From positions 1-36,208 of IMG/VR virus record IMGVR_UViG_3300046168_000002: a DNA stretch of 36,208 bases; one strand, 5' to 3'. The notes beneath the pieces are model-generated. The model had not been told where the DNA came from. It saw only the letters and a list, made by a program, of their open reading frames with translations, and did not search any database. A program made the position numbers and the translations under genes. Shown here piece after piece: positions 6,792 to 13,605 of the stretch. The stretch comes from a virus. How positions within the stretch are numbered: the stretch's first letter is position 1; each line of letters opens with the position of its first letter.

Positions 6792-8081
6792 ATGGCTATA
6801 TTTAGAGGAGCAGGAGGACCAGGAGATGCCACAACAGATGCTGCTAATCAAGCTAGTGTAGCGTCTACAAAGGCTGCTGAAGCTGCTGCATCTGCTACTG
6901 CTGCTGCGTCCTCTGCCACTTCTGCATCAACGTCTGCTACAGCTTCTGCATCTTCAGCAACAGCATCTGCTAGTTCTGCTACAAGTGCTGCTAGTTCAGC
7001 CACATCTGCTGCTAGTTCTGCTACTGCTGCTGCAGCTTCTTATGATGACTTTGATGACAGGTACTTAGGTGCTAAGTCATCTGACCCGTCTACTGATAAT
7101 GACGGTGACGCACTTTTAGCTGGTGCGTTATATTTTAATACGACAACTAATATTATGCAGACCTACACAGGGTCTGCGTGGCAGTCTATTGCTACAGGCG
7201 GTACTGGTTTACTAGCGTCTAATAACTTATCTGACGTAGCTAGTGCAAGCACATCAAGAACTAATCTTGGTGTTGCTATTGGCTCTGACGTACAAGCATT
7301 CTCATCTGTTCTTGCAGGTACTACTGCATCTTATACTACTGCTGAAGAAACTAAACTAGCTGGTATAGAAGCCAGTGCTACAGCAGATCAAACTGCTGCT
7401 GAGATAAAGACTGCATACGAAAGTAACTCAGACACTAACGCATTCACTGATGCTGACCATACTAAGTTAGACGGTATTGAAGCATCTGCTACTGCAGACC
7501 AAAGTGCTGCAGAGATTAAAACAGCATACGAAAGTAACGCAGACACTAATGCATTTACAGACGCAGATCACACTAAGTTAGATGGTATTGAAGCCAGTGC
7601 TGATGTAACAGATACAGCTAATGTTACTGCTGCTGGTGCATTAATGGACAGCGAGGTTACTAACCTAGCACAAGTCAAAGCATTTGATTCAGCAGACTAC
7701 GCTACTGCTGCACAAGGAGCATTAGCAGACAGTGCTTCTCAACCTGCTACAACAGTATCTAAGACATCTGCTACAGGCTCTGCTGTTATGCCATCAGGTA
7801 CTACAGCACAGAGAAACGGATCACCCAGCGCAGGTAACTTACGATTTAACACAACTGATACTTCCTTTGAGGGCTACGATGGTTCTGCATGGGGTGCTAT
7901 TGGTGGAGGTGGTGGAGCTACAGGTGGAGGTTCTGACCAAGTATTCTATGAGAACGGACAAACAGTCACTACTAACTACACACTAACTTCAAACACTAAC
8001 GCAATGAGTACAGGTCCAATTACAATTAATTCTGGTGTGGCGGTTACTGTACCCACTGGAGGAAGGTTGGTGATTATTTAA
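6792..8081 (+). CDS. Tail fibre protein with Ala/Ser stalk and tandem repeats
   Basis: A 429-residue fibre. The start MAIFRGAGGPGD is typical of marine podovirus fibre N-termini that dock on the tail. Residues about 20-90 are an almost pure Ser/Ala/Thr heptad-like stalk. A domain with YFNTTTNIMQTYTGSAWQ follows. Around residues 175-285 there are three repeats built on TKLxGIEASATADQ and AAEIKTAYESN. A second SAWG-type module and a Gly-rich segment follow, and the C-terminus (TSNTNAMSTGPITINSGVAVTVPTGGRLVII) is beta-rich. The next gene starts directly after its stop. Confidence 0.85.
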   Translation: MAIFRGAGGPGDATTDAANQASVASTKAAEAAASATAAASSATSASTSATASASSATASASSATSAASSATSAASSATAAAASYDDFDDRYLGAKSSDPSTDNDGDALLAGALYFNTTTNIMQTYTGSAWQSIATGGTGLLASNNLSDVASASTSRTNLGVAIGSDVQAFSSVLAGTTASYTTAEETKLAGIEASATADQTAAEIKTAYESNSDTNAFTDADHTKLDGIEASATADQSAAEIKTAYESNADTNAFTDADHTKLDGIEASADVTDTANVTAAGALMDSEVTNLAQVKAFDSADYATAAQGALADSASQPATTVSKTSATGSAVMPSGTTAQRNGSPSAGNLRFNTTDTSFEGYDGSAWGAIGGGGGATGGGSDQVFYENGQTVTTNYTLTSNTNAMSTGPITINSGVAVTVPTGGRLVII

Positions 8082-8612
8082 ATGGCACTAGAACTACATG
8101 GAACAACAGGCGTAAGTTTAGTACAAGATGATGCTGGGATGCCACCAGGAACTCCGTTACAAGTTGTATCTGTACATAAATCAGATACGTTTAGTACATC
8201 GTCTTCTACTTTTTCGGATATTACGGGTTTAAGTCTTTCAATTACGCCCTCATCTACATCAAGTAAAATACTTGTTACTGGTCAAATACTGTTAGGATCG
8301 CATACAGGTTTTACTTATATAAGATTAGTTAGAGATAGTACTGCTATTAATATAGGAGACTCAGCAAGTAACAGACCGCGAATAACTGCACAATTTCCCT
8401 ACGATTCTGCTGAAGGGCAATACAGTGTTGTAGCCACACCTGTTATGTATTTAGACTCACCATCTACAACAAGTGCTACTACTTATAAAATTCAATTAGC
8501 AGGTAATTCCGTTCAAACTAATTATGTAAACAGAACACACGCAGATAGAGACACTACTGGTTATGAATCTAGAGCAGCTAGTTCACTTATTGCTATGGAG
8601 ATTGCAGGATGA
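8082..8612 (+). CDS. Fibre/receptor-binding tip protein, module 1
   Basis: A 176-residue protein whose core, from LSITPSSTSSKILV to LDSPSTTSATTYKIQ, is shared with the protein encoded at 8869-9495, so the two are paralogues. The beta-rich jelly-roll-like pattern (RLVRDSTAI, then SxxxAMEIA at the end) is common in phage adhesin tips. It begins right after the fibre stop and overlaps the next gene by 4 bases (ATGA). It probably forms an alternative or accessory tip on the fibre; this is inference from position and repeat structure. Confidence 0.7.
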   Translation: MALELHGTTGVSLVQDDAGMPPGTPLQVVSVHKSDTFSTSSSTFSDITGLSLSITPSSTSSKILVTGQILLGSHTGFTYIRLVRDSTAINIGDSASNRPRITAQFPYDSAEGQYSVVATPVMYLDSPSTTSATTYKIQLAGNSVQTNYVNRTHADRDTTGYESRAASSLIAMEIAG

Positions 8613-8872
8613 ATCATAAAGCTATTTACGCACTTTATTCTAATGTTGTATCTGTCGATGATACTGCTGGAGCAAAAGATGCTAACGGTAACTCGGTTAC
8701 TATCGACATGGATGCAGTTAACGCATGGGTTGATCCAGAGCAATATAAGATAGATAGAGTTTATCCATCAATCCAAGAACAACTCGATATGCAGTATTGG
8801 GATAGTGTGAATGGTACGACTACTTGGAAGGATGCTATCGATACTGTTAAAACGGAGAATCCTAAACCATGA
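8609..8872 (+). CDS. Small fibre partner or assembly protein, module 1
   Basis: An 87-residue protein coupled by ATGA to the fibre tip gene before it and by ATGA to the next module. The C-terminal half, YPSIQEQLDMQYWDS then TVKTENPKP, matches the pattern in the 98-residue protein of module 2 (EYPAIGDQLDALYHAG, KDKYPKG) and resembles XkdW/tail-assembly-chaperone-like C-termini. It probably helps fold the preceding tip protein or binds to it. The function is inferred. Confidence 0.65.
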   Translation: MNHKAIYALYSNVVSVDDTAGAKDANGNSVTIDMDAVNAWVDPEQYKIDRVYPSIQEQLDMQYWDSVNGTTTWKDAIDTVKTENPKP

Positions 8873-9495
8873 GTAATGTTGTAATTCAAGGAAACGCTAG
8901 TGGGACAGGTGACTTTACTATTGCTGCCCCTAATAGCAACACTGATAGAACTCTGACGTTACCTGATGTTGCTGGCACTGTGTTGACTAGCGGTAGCAAT
9001 GCAGACTTTCCAGCAGGTAGTGTGTTGCAGGTTGTTACTACAATAGCAACTGAACCGCAAACATATACAGGAACATCTTATGCTGCGTTAAATGATTTAT
9101 CTTTAAACATAACGCCTACAGCTACTTCAAGCAAAATACTATTAATTGCTAATATGAACGCTGGCACATCAACTCGATACGTTAACTTTAGACTTTATAG
9201 AGATTCTACCGCAATTGGAATAAGCACTTATACTGGCGGATCAAGCAGCGAGTTACTTAGTTTTGGTTTAGGTTTTAATAATGACGAATCAAATCAACAA
9301 TTTGTTGTTCAAAGCGGTGGAGGTTCTGTTTTAGATTCTCCTTCAACTACAAGTCAAATTACTTATAGCGTTCAAGCTAGAATACATTACGGCACAGGAA
9401 CTGCTTTATATATAAACAGACCATCGTATGTAGACGGTAATGCTTATGGTTACTATACAGCATCTAATTTTATTGCTATGGAGATTGCACAATGA
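8869..9495 (+). CDS. Fibre/receptor-binding tip protein, module 2
   Basis: A 208-residue paralogue of the protein at 8082-8612. It has its own N-terminal anchor (NVVIQGNASGTGDFTIAAP, DRTLTLPDVAGTVLTS), a fibre repeat seen in many phage tail proteins. The shared core follows: LSLNITPTATSSKILL, RLYRDSTAI, LDSPSTTSQITY and the end FIAMEIA. It is coupled by ATGA to both neighbours. A duplicated tip gene with a different anchor suggests two adhesins on one particle or swapping between them. Confidence 0.7.
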   Translation: MSNVVIQGNASGTGDFTIAAPNSNTDRTLTLPDVAGTVLTSGSNADFPAGSVLQVVTTIATEPQTYTGTSYAALNDLSLNITPTATSSKILLIANMNAGTSTRYVNFRLYRDSTAIGISTYTGGSSSELLSFGLGFNNDESNQQFVVQSGGGSVLDSPSTTSQITYSVQARIHYGTGTALYINRPSYVDGNAYGYYTASNFIAMEIAQ

Positions 9496-9788
9496 CAGAT
9501 AGAGCAAATGCAATTATGTCTTTGCGTCCTAATGCTGAATTTAGTCTTGTTGGATCTCACAATTTAACATGGTTAGACAAAAAACAAACACGACCAACTG
9601 ACGCAGAGATAGACGCTGAAGTAATTAGACTACAAGCTGAGTATGATGCGCAACAGTATGCTCGTAGTCGTGTCACTGAGTATCCAGCAATAGGCGATCA
9701 ACTAGACGCACTGTATCACGCTGGTGTGTTTCCTGATGACATGGCTGCACAGATTAAAGCAGTTAAAGACAAGTATCCAAAAGGTTAA
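9492..9788 (+). CDS. Small fibre partner or assembly protein, module 2
   Basis: A 98-residue, charged, mostly helical protein after the module 2 tip gene, overlapping it by 4 bases. Residues about 66-98 carry EYPAIGDQLDALYHAG and IKAVKDKYPKG, the same motif as the module 1 partner. Proteins of this kind sit after fibre genes in many phages and are taken to be assembly factors. Confidence 0.68.
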   Translation: MTDRANAIMSLRPNAEFSLVGSHNLTWLDKKQTRPTDAEIDAEVIRLQAEYDAQQYARSRVTEYPAIGDQLDALYHAGVFPDDMAAQIKAVKDKYPKG

Positions 9789-9790
9789 TT

Positions 9791-10846
9791 ATGAGTACAA
9801 TCGCAGTCAATGCAATTACAGATGCTAATTCTGGTAATACAACAACCATCAATGGAGTTACGCCTAATACATCTAATGTAATCGGTAAGAATAAGATTAT
9901 GAACGGTGCAATGACTATTGACCAGAGGAATGCTGGTGCTGCTGTTACTACTACCTCAGGATACACATTAGACCGATGGAGAGTGTATGAGCAATCTGCT
10001 GGGGCAATGTCCTTTCAACAAGTTGCTGACGCTCCTGATGATTTTAAATATTCTTTAAAAGCAACTACTACAACAGCAGACGCTTCTGTAGATGCGTCAG
10101 ACTACAATGTAGTTTTACAGCGTATTGAAGGTACTTCTGTTTCTGATTTAAATTATGGCACATCGGCTGCTAAAACAACTACGTTATCTTTTCATGTTAA
10201 GTCATCATTGACAGGAACATTTGGTGGTTCTTTTCGTAATAACGGTGGTGATCGTTCGTATCCTTTTACATACACAATTAGCAGTGCTAACACTTGGGAA
10301 AAGAAAACAATCACTATTGCTGGAGATACTACTGGAACATGGCTAAACACTACAGGAATGGGATTACAAGTTAATTTTGGTTTAGGCGTAGGTACTACTT
10401 ACACAGGAACTTCTGGAGCATGGGTAGGCGCAGGTAATTTTTCTGCTGATAGTTCTGTTAATGTTATTAGTACTTTAAACGCAACATGGCAAGTTACAGG
10501 AGTTCAGCTAGAGGTTGGCGACACAGCTACTGAGTTTGAGCATAGACCATACGGGATAGAGTTGGGATTGTGTCAAAGGTACTATCAACAACCAATAGAT
10601 AGCGGATTAGATTTCTTTGCAGGATATTTTGTAAACGGTAACTATGGCCCCGGTGTTTTTGATACATGGGTTGTTGAGATGAGGACAACACCCACGGTAG
10701 TTTTAACTCTTGGTAGTTTAAACGCTGTCGGTAGTGTAGCTGTCAATTATTTTGACAAAAAAAGATTTCACTTGAATCCAACTGCTAACGCTACTAGTAA
10801 TGGTTTTTATTATGTAGCTAAATTAACAGCAGATGCGGAGTTATAA
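9791..10846 (+). CDS. Receptor-binding/fibre protein, module 3
   Basis: A 351-residue protein. It has a short N-terminal anchor (STIAVNAITDANSGNTTTINGVTPN), then the widespread phage adhesin block KNKIMNGAMTIDQRNAGA with YTLDRWRVYEQ, which introduces a carbohydrate-binding-like beta-sandwich. Near residues 240-265 comes VTGVQLEVGDTATEFEHRPYG with ELGLCQRYYQQ, also a hallmark of these adhesins, and a variable C-terminal tip follows. It starts 2 bases after the previous stop. It probably contacts the host surface. Confidence 0.8.
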   Translation: MSTIAVNAITDANSGNTTTINGVTPNTSNVIGKNKIMNGAMTIDQRNAGAAVTTTSGYTLDRWRVYEQSAGAMSFQQVADAPDDFKYSLKATTTTADASVDASDYNVVLQRIEGTSVSDLNYGTSAAKTTTLSFHVKSSLTGTFGGSFRNNGGDRSYPFTYTISSANTWEKKTITIAGDTTGTWLNTTGMGLQVNFGLGVGTTYTGTSGAWVGAGNFSADSSVNVISTLNATWQVTGVQLEVGDTATEFEHRPYGIELGLCQRYYQQPIDSGLDFFAGYFVNGNYGPGVFDTWVVEMRTTPTVVLTLGSLNAVGSVAVNYFDKKRFHLNPTANATSNGFYYVAKLTADAEL

Positions 10847-11008
10847 ATGTACAAGATAAGAGAGAAAAATTTAATTACTGATGAAACTATGGCAGGAATT
10901 ATTCGTACATCAGACGGTGCAATCATTCCTGATGATGAAGCTAATACAGATTGGCAGGAATATCAAAAGTGGTTAGCAGAAGGCAACACGCCTGATCCAA
11001 CAGACTAA
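10847..11008 (+). CDS. 53-residue fibre partner protein, module 3
   Basis: A short gene that starts directly at the stop of the adhesin before it. The product begins [17 protein letters not shown] and ends [19 protein letters not shown]. The [16 protein letters not shown] ending is a common tail of small phage proteins encoded after fibre genes. It completes the third fibre/partner pair and overlaps the next gene by one base (TAATG). Confidence 0.75.
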   Translation: MYKIREKNLITDETMAGIIRTSDGAIIPDDEANTDWQEYQKWLAEGNTPDPTD

Positions 11009-11283
11009 TGAAAAACTTTGACTTAGCTACGTTACTTGCTGGAATCATACCAGTAATGCTTGCTGCAATGTGGTGGGTTATTAGTAACGTCAATGAGTTA
11101 AGAGGTGAGATACAATTGTTGCAAGCTAACATGATGATGTTAGTAGATCCACAAGGACAGATTATTCCTAGTCCTGGTAATGCTTTTGCAAGACATGAGT
11201 TAAAAGAAGAGATATTTCAAAGATTCGCAGACTTACACGTTAGAGTAAAGTTACTGGAGGCTAAGAGTGAAGAAGGACAGTAG
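11008..11283 (+). CDS. Membrane-anchored coiled-coil protein
   Basis: A 91-residue protein with one N-terminal transmembrane segment (about residues 6-26, LATLLAGIIPVMLAAMWWVI) followed by a helical, coiled-coil-like cytoplasmic or periplasmic part (NELRGEIQLLQANMMML; LHVRVKLLEAK). A Pro/Gly stretch (DPQGQIIPSPGNAF) separates the two helices. It lies next to a holin-like gene and the u-spanin, so it may belong to the lysis set or anchor a virion protein. The family is unknown. Confidence 0.65.
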   Translation: MKNFDLATLLAGIIPVMLAAMWWVISNVNELRGEIQLLQANMMMLVDPQGQIIPSPGNAFARHELKEEIFQRFADLHVRVKLLEAKSEEGQ

Positions 11284-11545
11284 ACTAGAAAGAGCAGGTG
11301 TATCAGGGTTTAACAAACCTAAACGTACACCTAACCATCCTAAGAAGTCTCATGTTGTTGTGGCTAAAGAGGGTGACAAGGTTAAGACTATAAGGTTTGG
11401 TCAGCAGGGTGTATCAGGCGCAGGTAAATCACCTTCATCATCAAAAGAAAAAGCCAGGCGTAAATCATTTAAAGCAAGACACGCTAGTAATATATCTAAA
11501 GGTAAGATGTCAGCAGCATACTGGGCTAATAAGGTGAAATGGTAA
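11267..11545 (+). CDS. DUF6321-like basic protein
   Basis: A 92-residue, very basic protein with the conserved string ERAGVSGFNKPKRTPNHPKK and the ending ARHASNISKGKMSAAYWANK that I associate with DUF6321, common in marine phages. Its GTG start at 11267 lies inside the previous gene, with GGAGG a few bases before it. It may be a DNA-associated or structural virion component. The role is not established. Confidence 0.75.
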   Translation: MKKDSRLERAGVSGFNKPKRTPNHPKKSHVVVAKEGDKVKTIRFGQQGVSGAGKSPSSSKEKARRKSFKARHASNISKGKMSAAYWANKVKW

Positions 11546-11736
11546 TGGAAGATTTAAACCAACAGATAGGTAGGCTAGAAGCACAGGTAGAATCTTTACA
11601 GCGTCAGATGGAACAGTTGCGTATAGACGTTCAAGGAATGACTGAGCTAGTAACTAAATGGAAAGGTGCTGGTGTACTGCTGTTAATACTAGGTGCTTCC
11701 TTTGGGTGGCTAGTAGACCTTATCCTTAATAGATGA
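11545..11736 (+). CDS. Holin-like membrane protein
   Basis: A 63-residue protein with an N-terminal coiled coil (QQIGRLEAQVESLQRQMEQL) and one C-terminal transmembrane helix (GAGVLLLILGASFGWLVDLIL), ending just inside or outside the membrane with NR. This architecture is annotated as holin in many marine phages. I chose ATG 11545 because it overlaps the previous stop as TAATG with AAGGTGA before it. It overlaps the start of the u-spanin gene by 4 bases. The second candidate holin is at 24083-24241. Confidence 0.65.
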   Translation: MEDLNQQIGRLEAQVESLQRQMEQLRIDVQGMTELVTKWKGAGVLLLILGASFGWLVDLILNR

Positions 11737-12149
11737 CTAAAAAGTACTTGACTTTATTGTCAATATGTGGTATATTTCTTTTACAAGGATGCACCGCTTT
11801 AGGTATTGCTAAAGCTATAATGCCAGGTAAATCTGGTACTAATGTCAATGCTAATGCTCAGGTAGGTAAAGAGAATACACAGCAGGTAGTAGGTCAACAA
11901 GACAACACCAAGATCGAAGGTGAGAATGTTAATGTTAGTCAGAAGGAAAATGACAGCAGCATTAACACATCTAAAGTAGATAGCCTAGTGCAGAATAATA
12001 CTAATGTACCAATGTGGTACTTATTGTTGTTGGTATTAGGGTGGTTACTTCCTAGCCCACAAGAGATCTGGGCAGGGTTTGTCAACTCAATAGAAAGAAT
12101 AATTCATGGCAAGAAGCGTAACAGCCGTAAAAACAAGAACAAACGATAG
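11733..12149 (+). CDS. U-spanin (unimolecular spanin)
   Basis: A 138-residue protein with a lipoprotein signal peptide (TKKYLTLLSICGIFLLQGC, lipobox cysteine near residue 20), a periplasmic middle rich in Asn/Gln/Val (NVNANAQVGKENTQQVVGQQ), and a C-terminal transmembrane helix (MWYLLLLVLGWLL about residues 94-106) with a basic tail. One protein tethered to both membranes is the layout of u-spanins, which fuse inner and outer membranes at lysis. It implies a Gram-negative host. Its signal-peptide codons overlap a promoter-like motif at 11748-11776. Confidence 0.8.
   Translation: MTKKYLTLLSICGIFLLQGCTALGIAKAIMPGKSGTNVNANAQVGKENTQQVVGQQDNTKIEGENVNVSQKENDSSINTSKVDSLVQNNTNVPMWYLLLLVLGWLLPSPQEIWAGFVNSIERIIHGKKRNSRKNKNKR
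11748..11776 (+). promoter_or_regulatory. Second copy of the inverted-repeat promoter, inside the u-spanin gene
   Basis: TTGACT, a 17-base spacer ending TGTGG, and TATATT, with TTGAC-N6-GTCAA over the -35. Compared with 4161-4189 only about four of 29 bases differ. It lies within the signal-peptide codons of the u-spanin gene, so the protein sequence constrains it too. It could drive the downstream small-protein and tail-tube genes. Confidence 0.6.
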
Positions 12150-12462
12150 CGCAAAGGTTGATATGTATACTGTTCCAGCAAAGAACACTGCTGAGATACA
12201 TATGATTTATATCTTAGCTACTGCTGGTAATGAGGACGCAGACTTGTACTGGTATGACAGTCACACAACAACAGAGTATCCACTAGCTCATGCTAAAACA
12301 TTACAAGCAACTAATGGTGAGTATTTGTTGTTAAAAGACTTACAGATAGATTTAAAAGAGAACGATGTAATTCGTGTTAAAAATAGCGGCACATCGAGCA
12401 CGATTACTTACATAGTAACTATGGAATTAAAACCATCATTAGCAACACAATTTCACTCATAG
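12106..12462 (+). CDS. Small beta-rich probable virion protein
   Basis: A 118-residue protein that starts 44 bases before the end of the u-spanin gene in another frame. Its predicted pattern is alternating beta strands (AEIHMIYILATAGNEDADLYWY; DVIRVKNSGTSSTITYIVTM), as in small head or fibre decoration proteins. Similar short proteins occur beside tail genes in marine phages. No family is recognised with certainty. Confidence 0.65.
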   Translation: MARSVTAVKTRTNDSAKVDMYTVPAKNTAEIHMIYILATAGNEDADLYWYDSHTTTEYPLAHAKTLQATNGEYLLLKDLQIDLKENDVIRVKNSGTSSTITYIVTMELKPSLATQFHS

Positions 12463-12471
12463 GAGATAGAT

Positions 12472-12543
12472 ATGCCAGGATACGGATACGGTAAAAAAAT
12501 GAAGCCAATGAAGAAAAAGAAACCAGTAAAGAAAAAGAAGTAA
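12472..12543 (+). CDS. 23-residue poly-lysine micro-protein
   Basis: A micro-gene with a good ribosome site (AGGAGA, about six bases before ATG). The product starts MPGYGYGKKMKP and its second half is almost entirely lysine. It ends in TAATG, overlapping the next small basic gene. Such a peptide would bind nucleic acid or acidic surfaces. Its real function is unknown. Confidence 0.6.
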   Translation: MPGYGYGKKMKPMKKKKPVKKKK

Positions 12544-12722
12544 TGCCTAAGGCAAAGTCTAAGGTAAATCAGGCTGGTAATTATACTAAGCCTACAATGA
12601 GGAAGAGGTTATTCGAGCAGATTAAAGCTGGCAGTAAAGGAGGTAATCCTGGTCAGTGGTCTGCTCGTAAAGCCCAGATGTTAGCAAAGCAATACAAAGC
12701 TAAGGGAGGAGGTTATAAGTAA
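12543..12722 (+). CDS. 59-residue basic protein
   Basis: This gene lies between the poly-lysine micro-gene and the DUF5872-like gene, joined to both by TAATG. The product has MPKAKSKVNQAGNYTKPTMR, then the motif KAGSKGGNPGQWSARKAQML seen in many phage small proteins. It is highly positively charged. It is possibly packaged with the DNA or acts in head-tail joining; position is the only evidence. Confidence 0.75.
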   Translation: MPKAKSKVNQAGNYTKPTMRKRLFEQIKAGSKGGNPGQWSARKAQMLAKQYKAKGGGYK

Positions 12723-12958
12723 TGCCTCTGAAGAAGTCACAGAAAAGCCTAAAGAAGTGGACTAAGCAAGAATGGAAAACTTCTGATGGTTCTCCTAGTA
12801 AAGGTAAGAAAAGATATTTACCTAAAGCAGCTTGGGATAGTTTATCTCCTTCTGAAAAAGCAGCAACTAACAGAGCTAAAGCTAAAGGTAATAAAAAAGG
12901 TAAACAGTTTGTTAAGCAGCCTAAAGCTATAGCAAAGAAAACCAAAAGGTTTAGATAA
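12722..12958 (+). CDS. DUF5872-like basic protein
   Basis: A 78-residue, Lys-rich protein with the DUF5872 pattern: KKWTKQEWKTSDG near the start, RYLPKAAWDSLSPSEKAAT in the middle and a basic tail. Coupled by TAATG to the gene before it and overlapping the tail tube gene by one base. Its function is not known. Confidence 0.78.
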   Translation: MPLKKSQKSLKKWTKQEWKTSDGSPSKGKKRYLPKAAWDSLSPSEKAATNRAKAKGNKKGKQFVKQPKAIAKKTKRFR

Positions 12959-13605
12959 TGAACTACTTAGATTTAGTTAATGACGTACTAATAAGACTGA
13001 GAGAAGACGAGGTAACTGCTACAACAGATACTCCGTACTCTAAGTTAATTAGTAAGTTTGTTAACGATGCTAAAAGAACAGTAGAAGATTCGTATCAGTG
13101 GAATGCTTTGTCTGAAACGTTGACGGTTACTACTGCTGATGATTTGTTTAACTATGTTATGACAGGGTCAGGACAACGCTTTAAAGTCATTGATGTTATT
13201 AATAGTGAGGACAATTTTTTCTTAGAGTATATGCCTTTTAGTCAGATGAATAACTTGTTTCTTAATCAGACACCACAAAAAGGTTCTCCGTACTACTATA
13301 ACTTTAACGGTGTAGATACTAACGGAGACACGCAAGTAGATATCTTTCCTATTCCTGATGGGGTTTACAATGTATTTTTTAACATATTTAAACCACAGGC
13401 ATCACTAAGCGCAGGAGCAGATGTACTTAAAGTTCCTTCAGAGCCTGTACTTAAATATGCTTATGCAATGGCTGTAGCAGAACGAGGTGAGGACGGTGGA
13501 CTAGCTGCACAAGAAGCCACTGCACTAGCTGATTTGTCATTAGCGGATCACATAGCTATTGAGAATGGTAGATACAGTGACGAATATGTTTGGCATCAAG
13601 TCTAA
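12958..13605 (+). CDS. Tail tubular protein A (gp11-like)
   Basis: A 215-residue protein with the pattern of the podovirus tail-tube adaptor that joins portal to nozzle. The N-terminus LVNDVLIRLREDEVTA and the helix SKFVNDAKRTVEDSYQWNAL are characteristic. The C-terminal part VLKYAYAMAVAERGEDGGLAAQEA with a Leu-rich helix also fits. It directly precedes the nozzle gene and overlaps it by one base (TAATG). Confidence 0.85.
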   Translation: MNYLDLVNDVLIRLREDEVTATTDTPYSKLISKFVNDAKRTVEDSYQWNALSETLTVTTADDLFNYVMTGSGQRFKVIDVINSEDNFFLEYMPFSQMNNLFLNQTPQKGSPYYYNFNGVDTNGDTQVDIFPIPDGVYNVFFNIFKPQASLSAGADVLKVPSEPVLKYAYAMAVAERGEDGGLAAQEATALADLSLADHIAIENGRYSDEYVWHQV

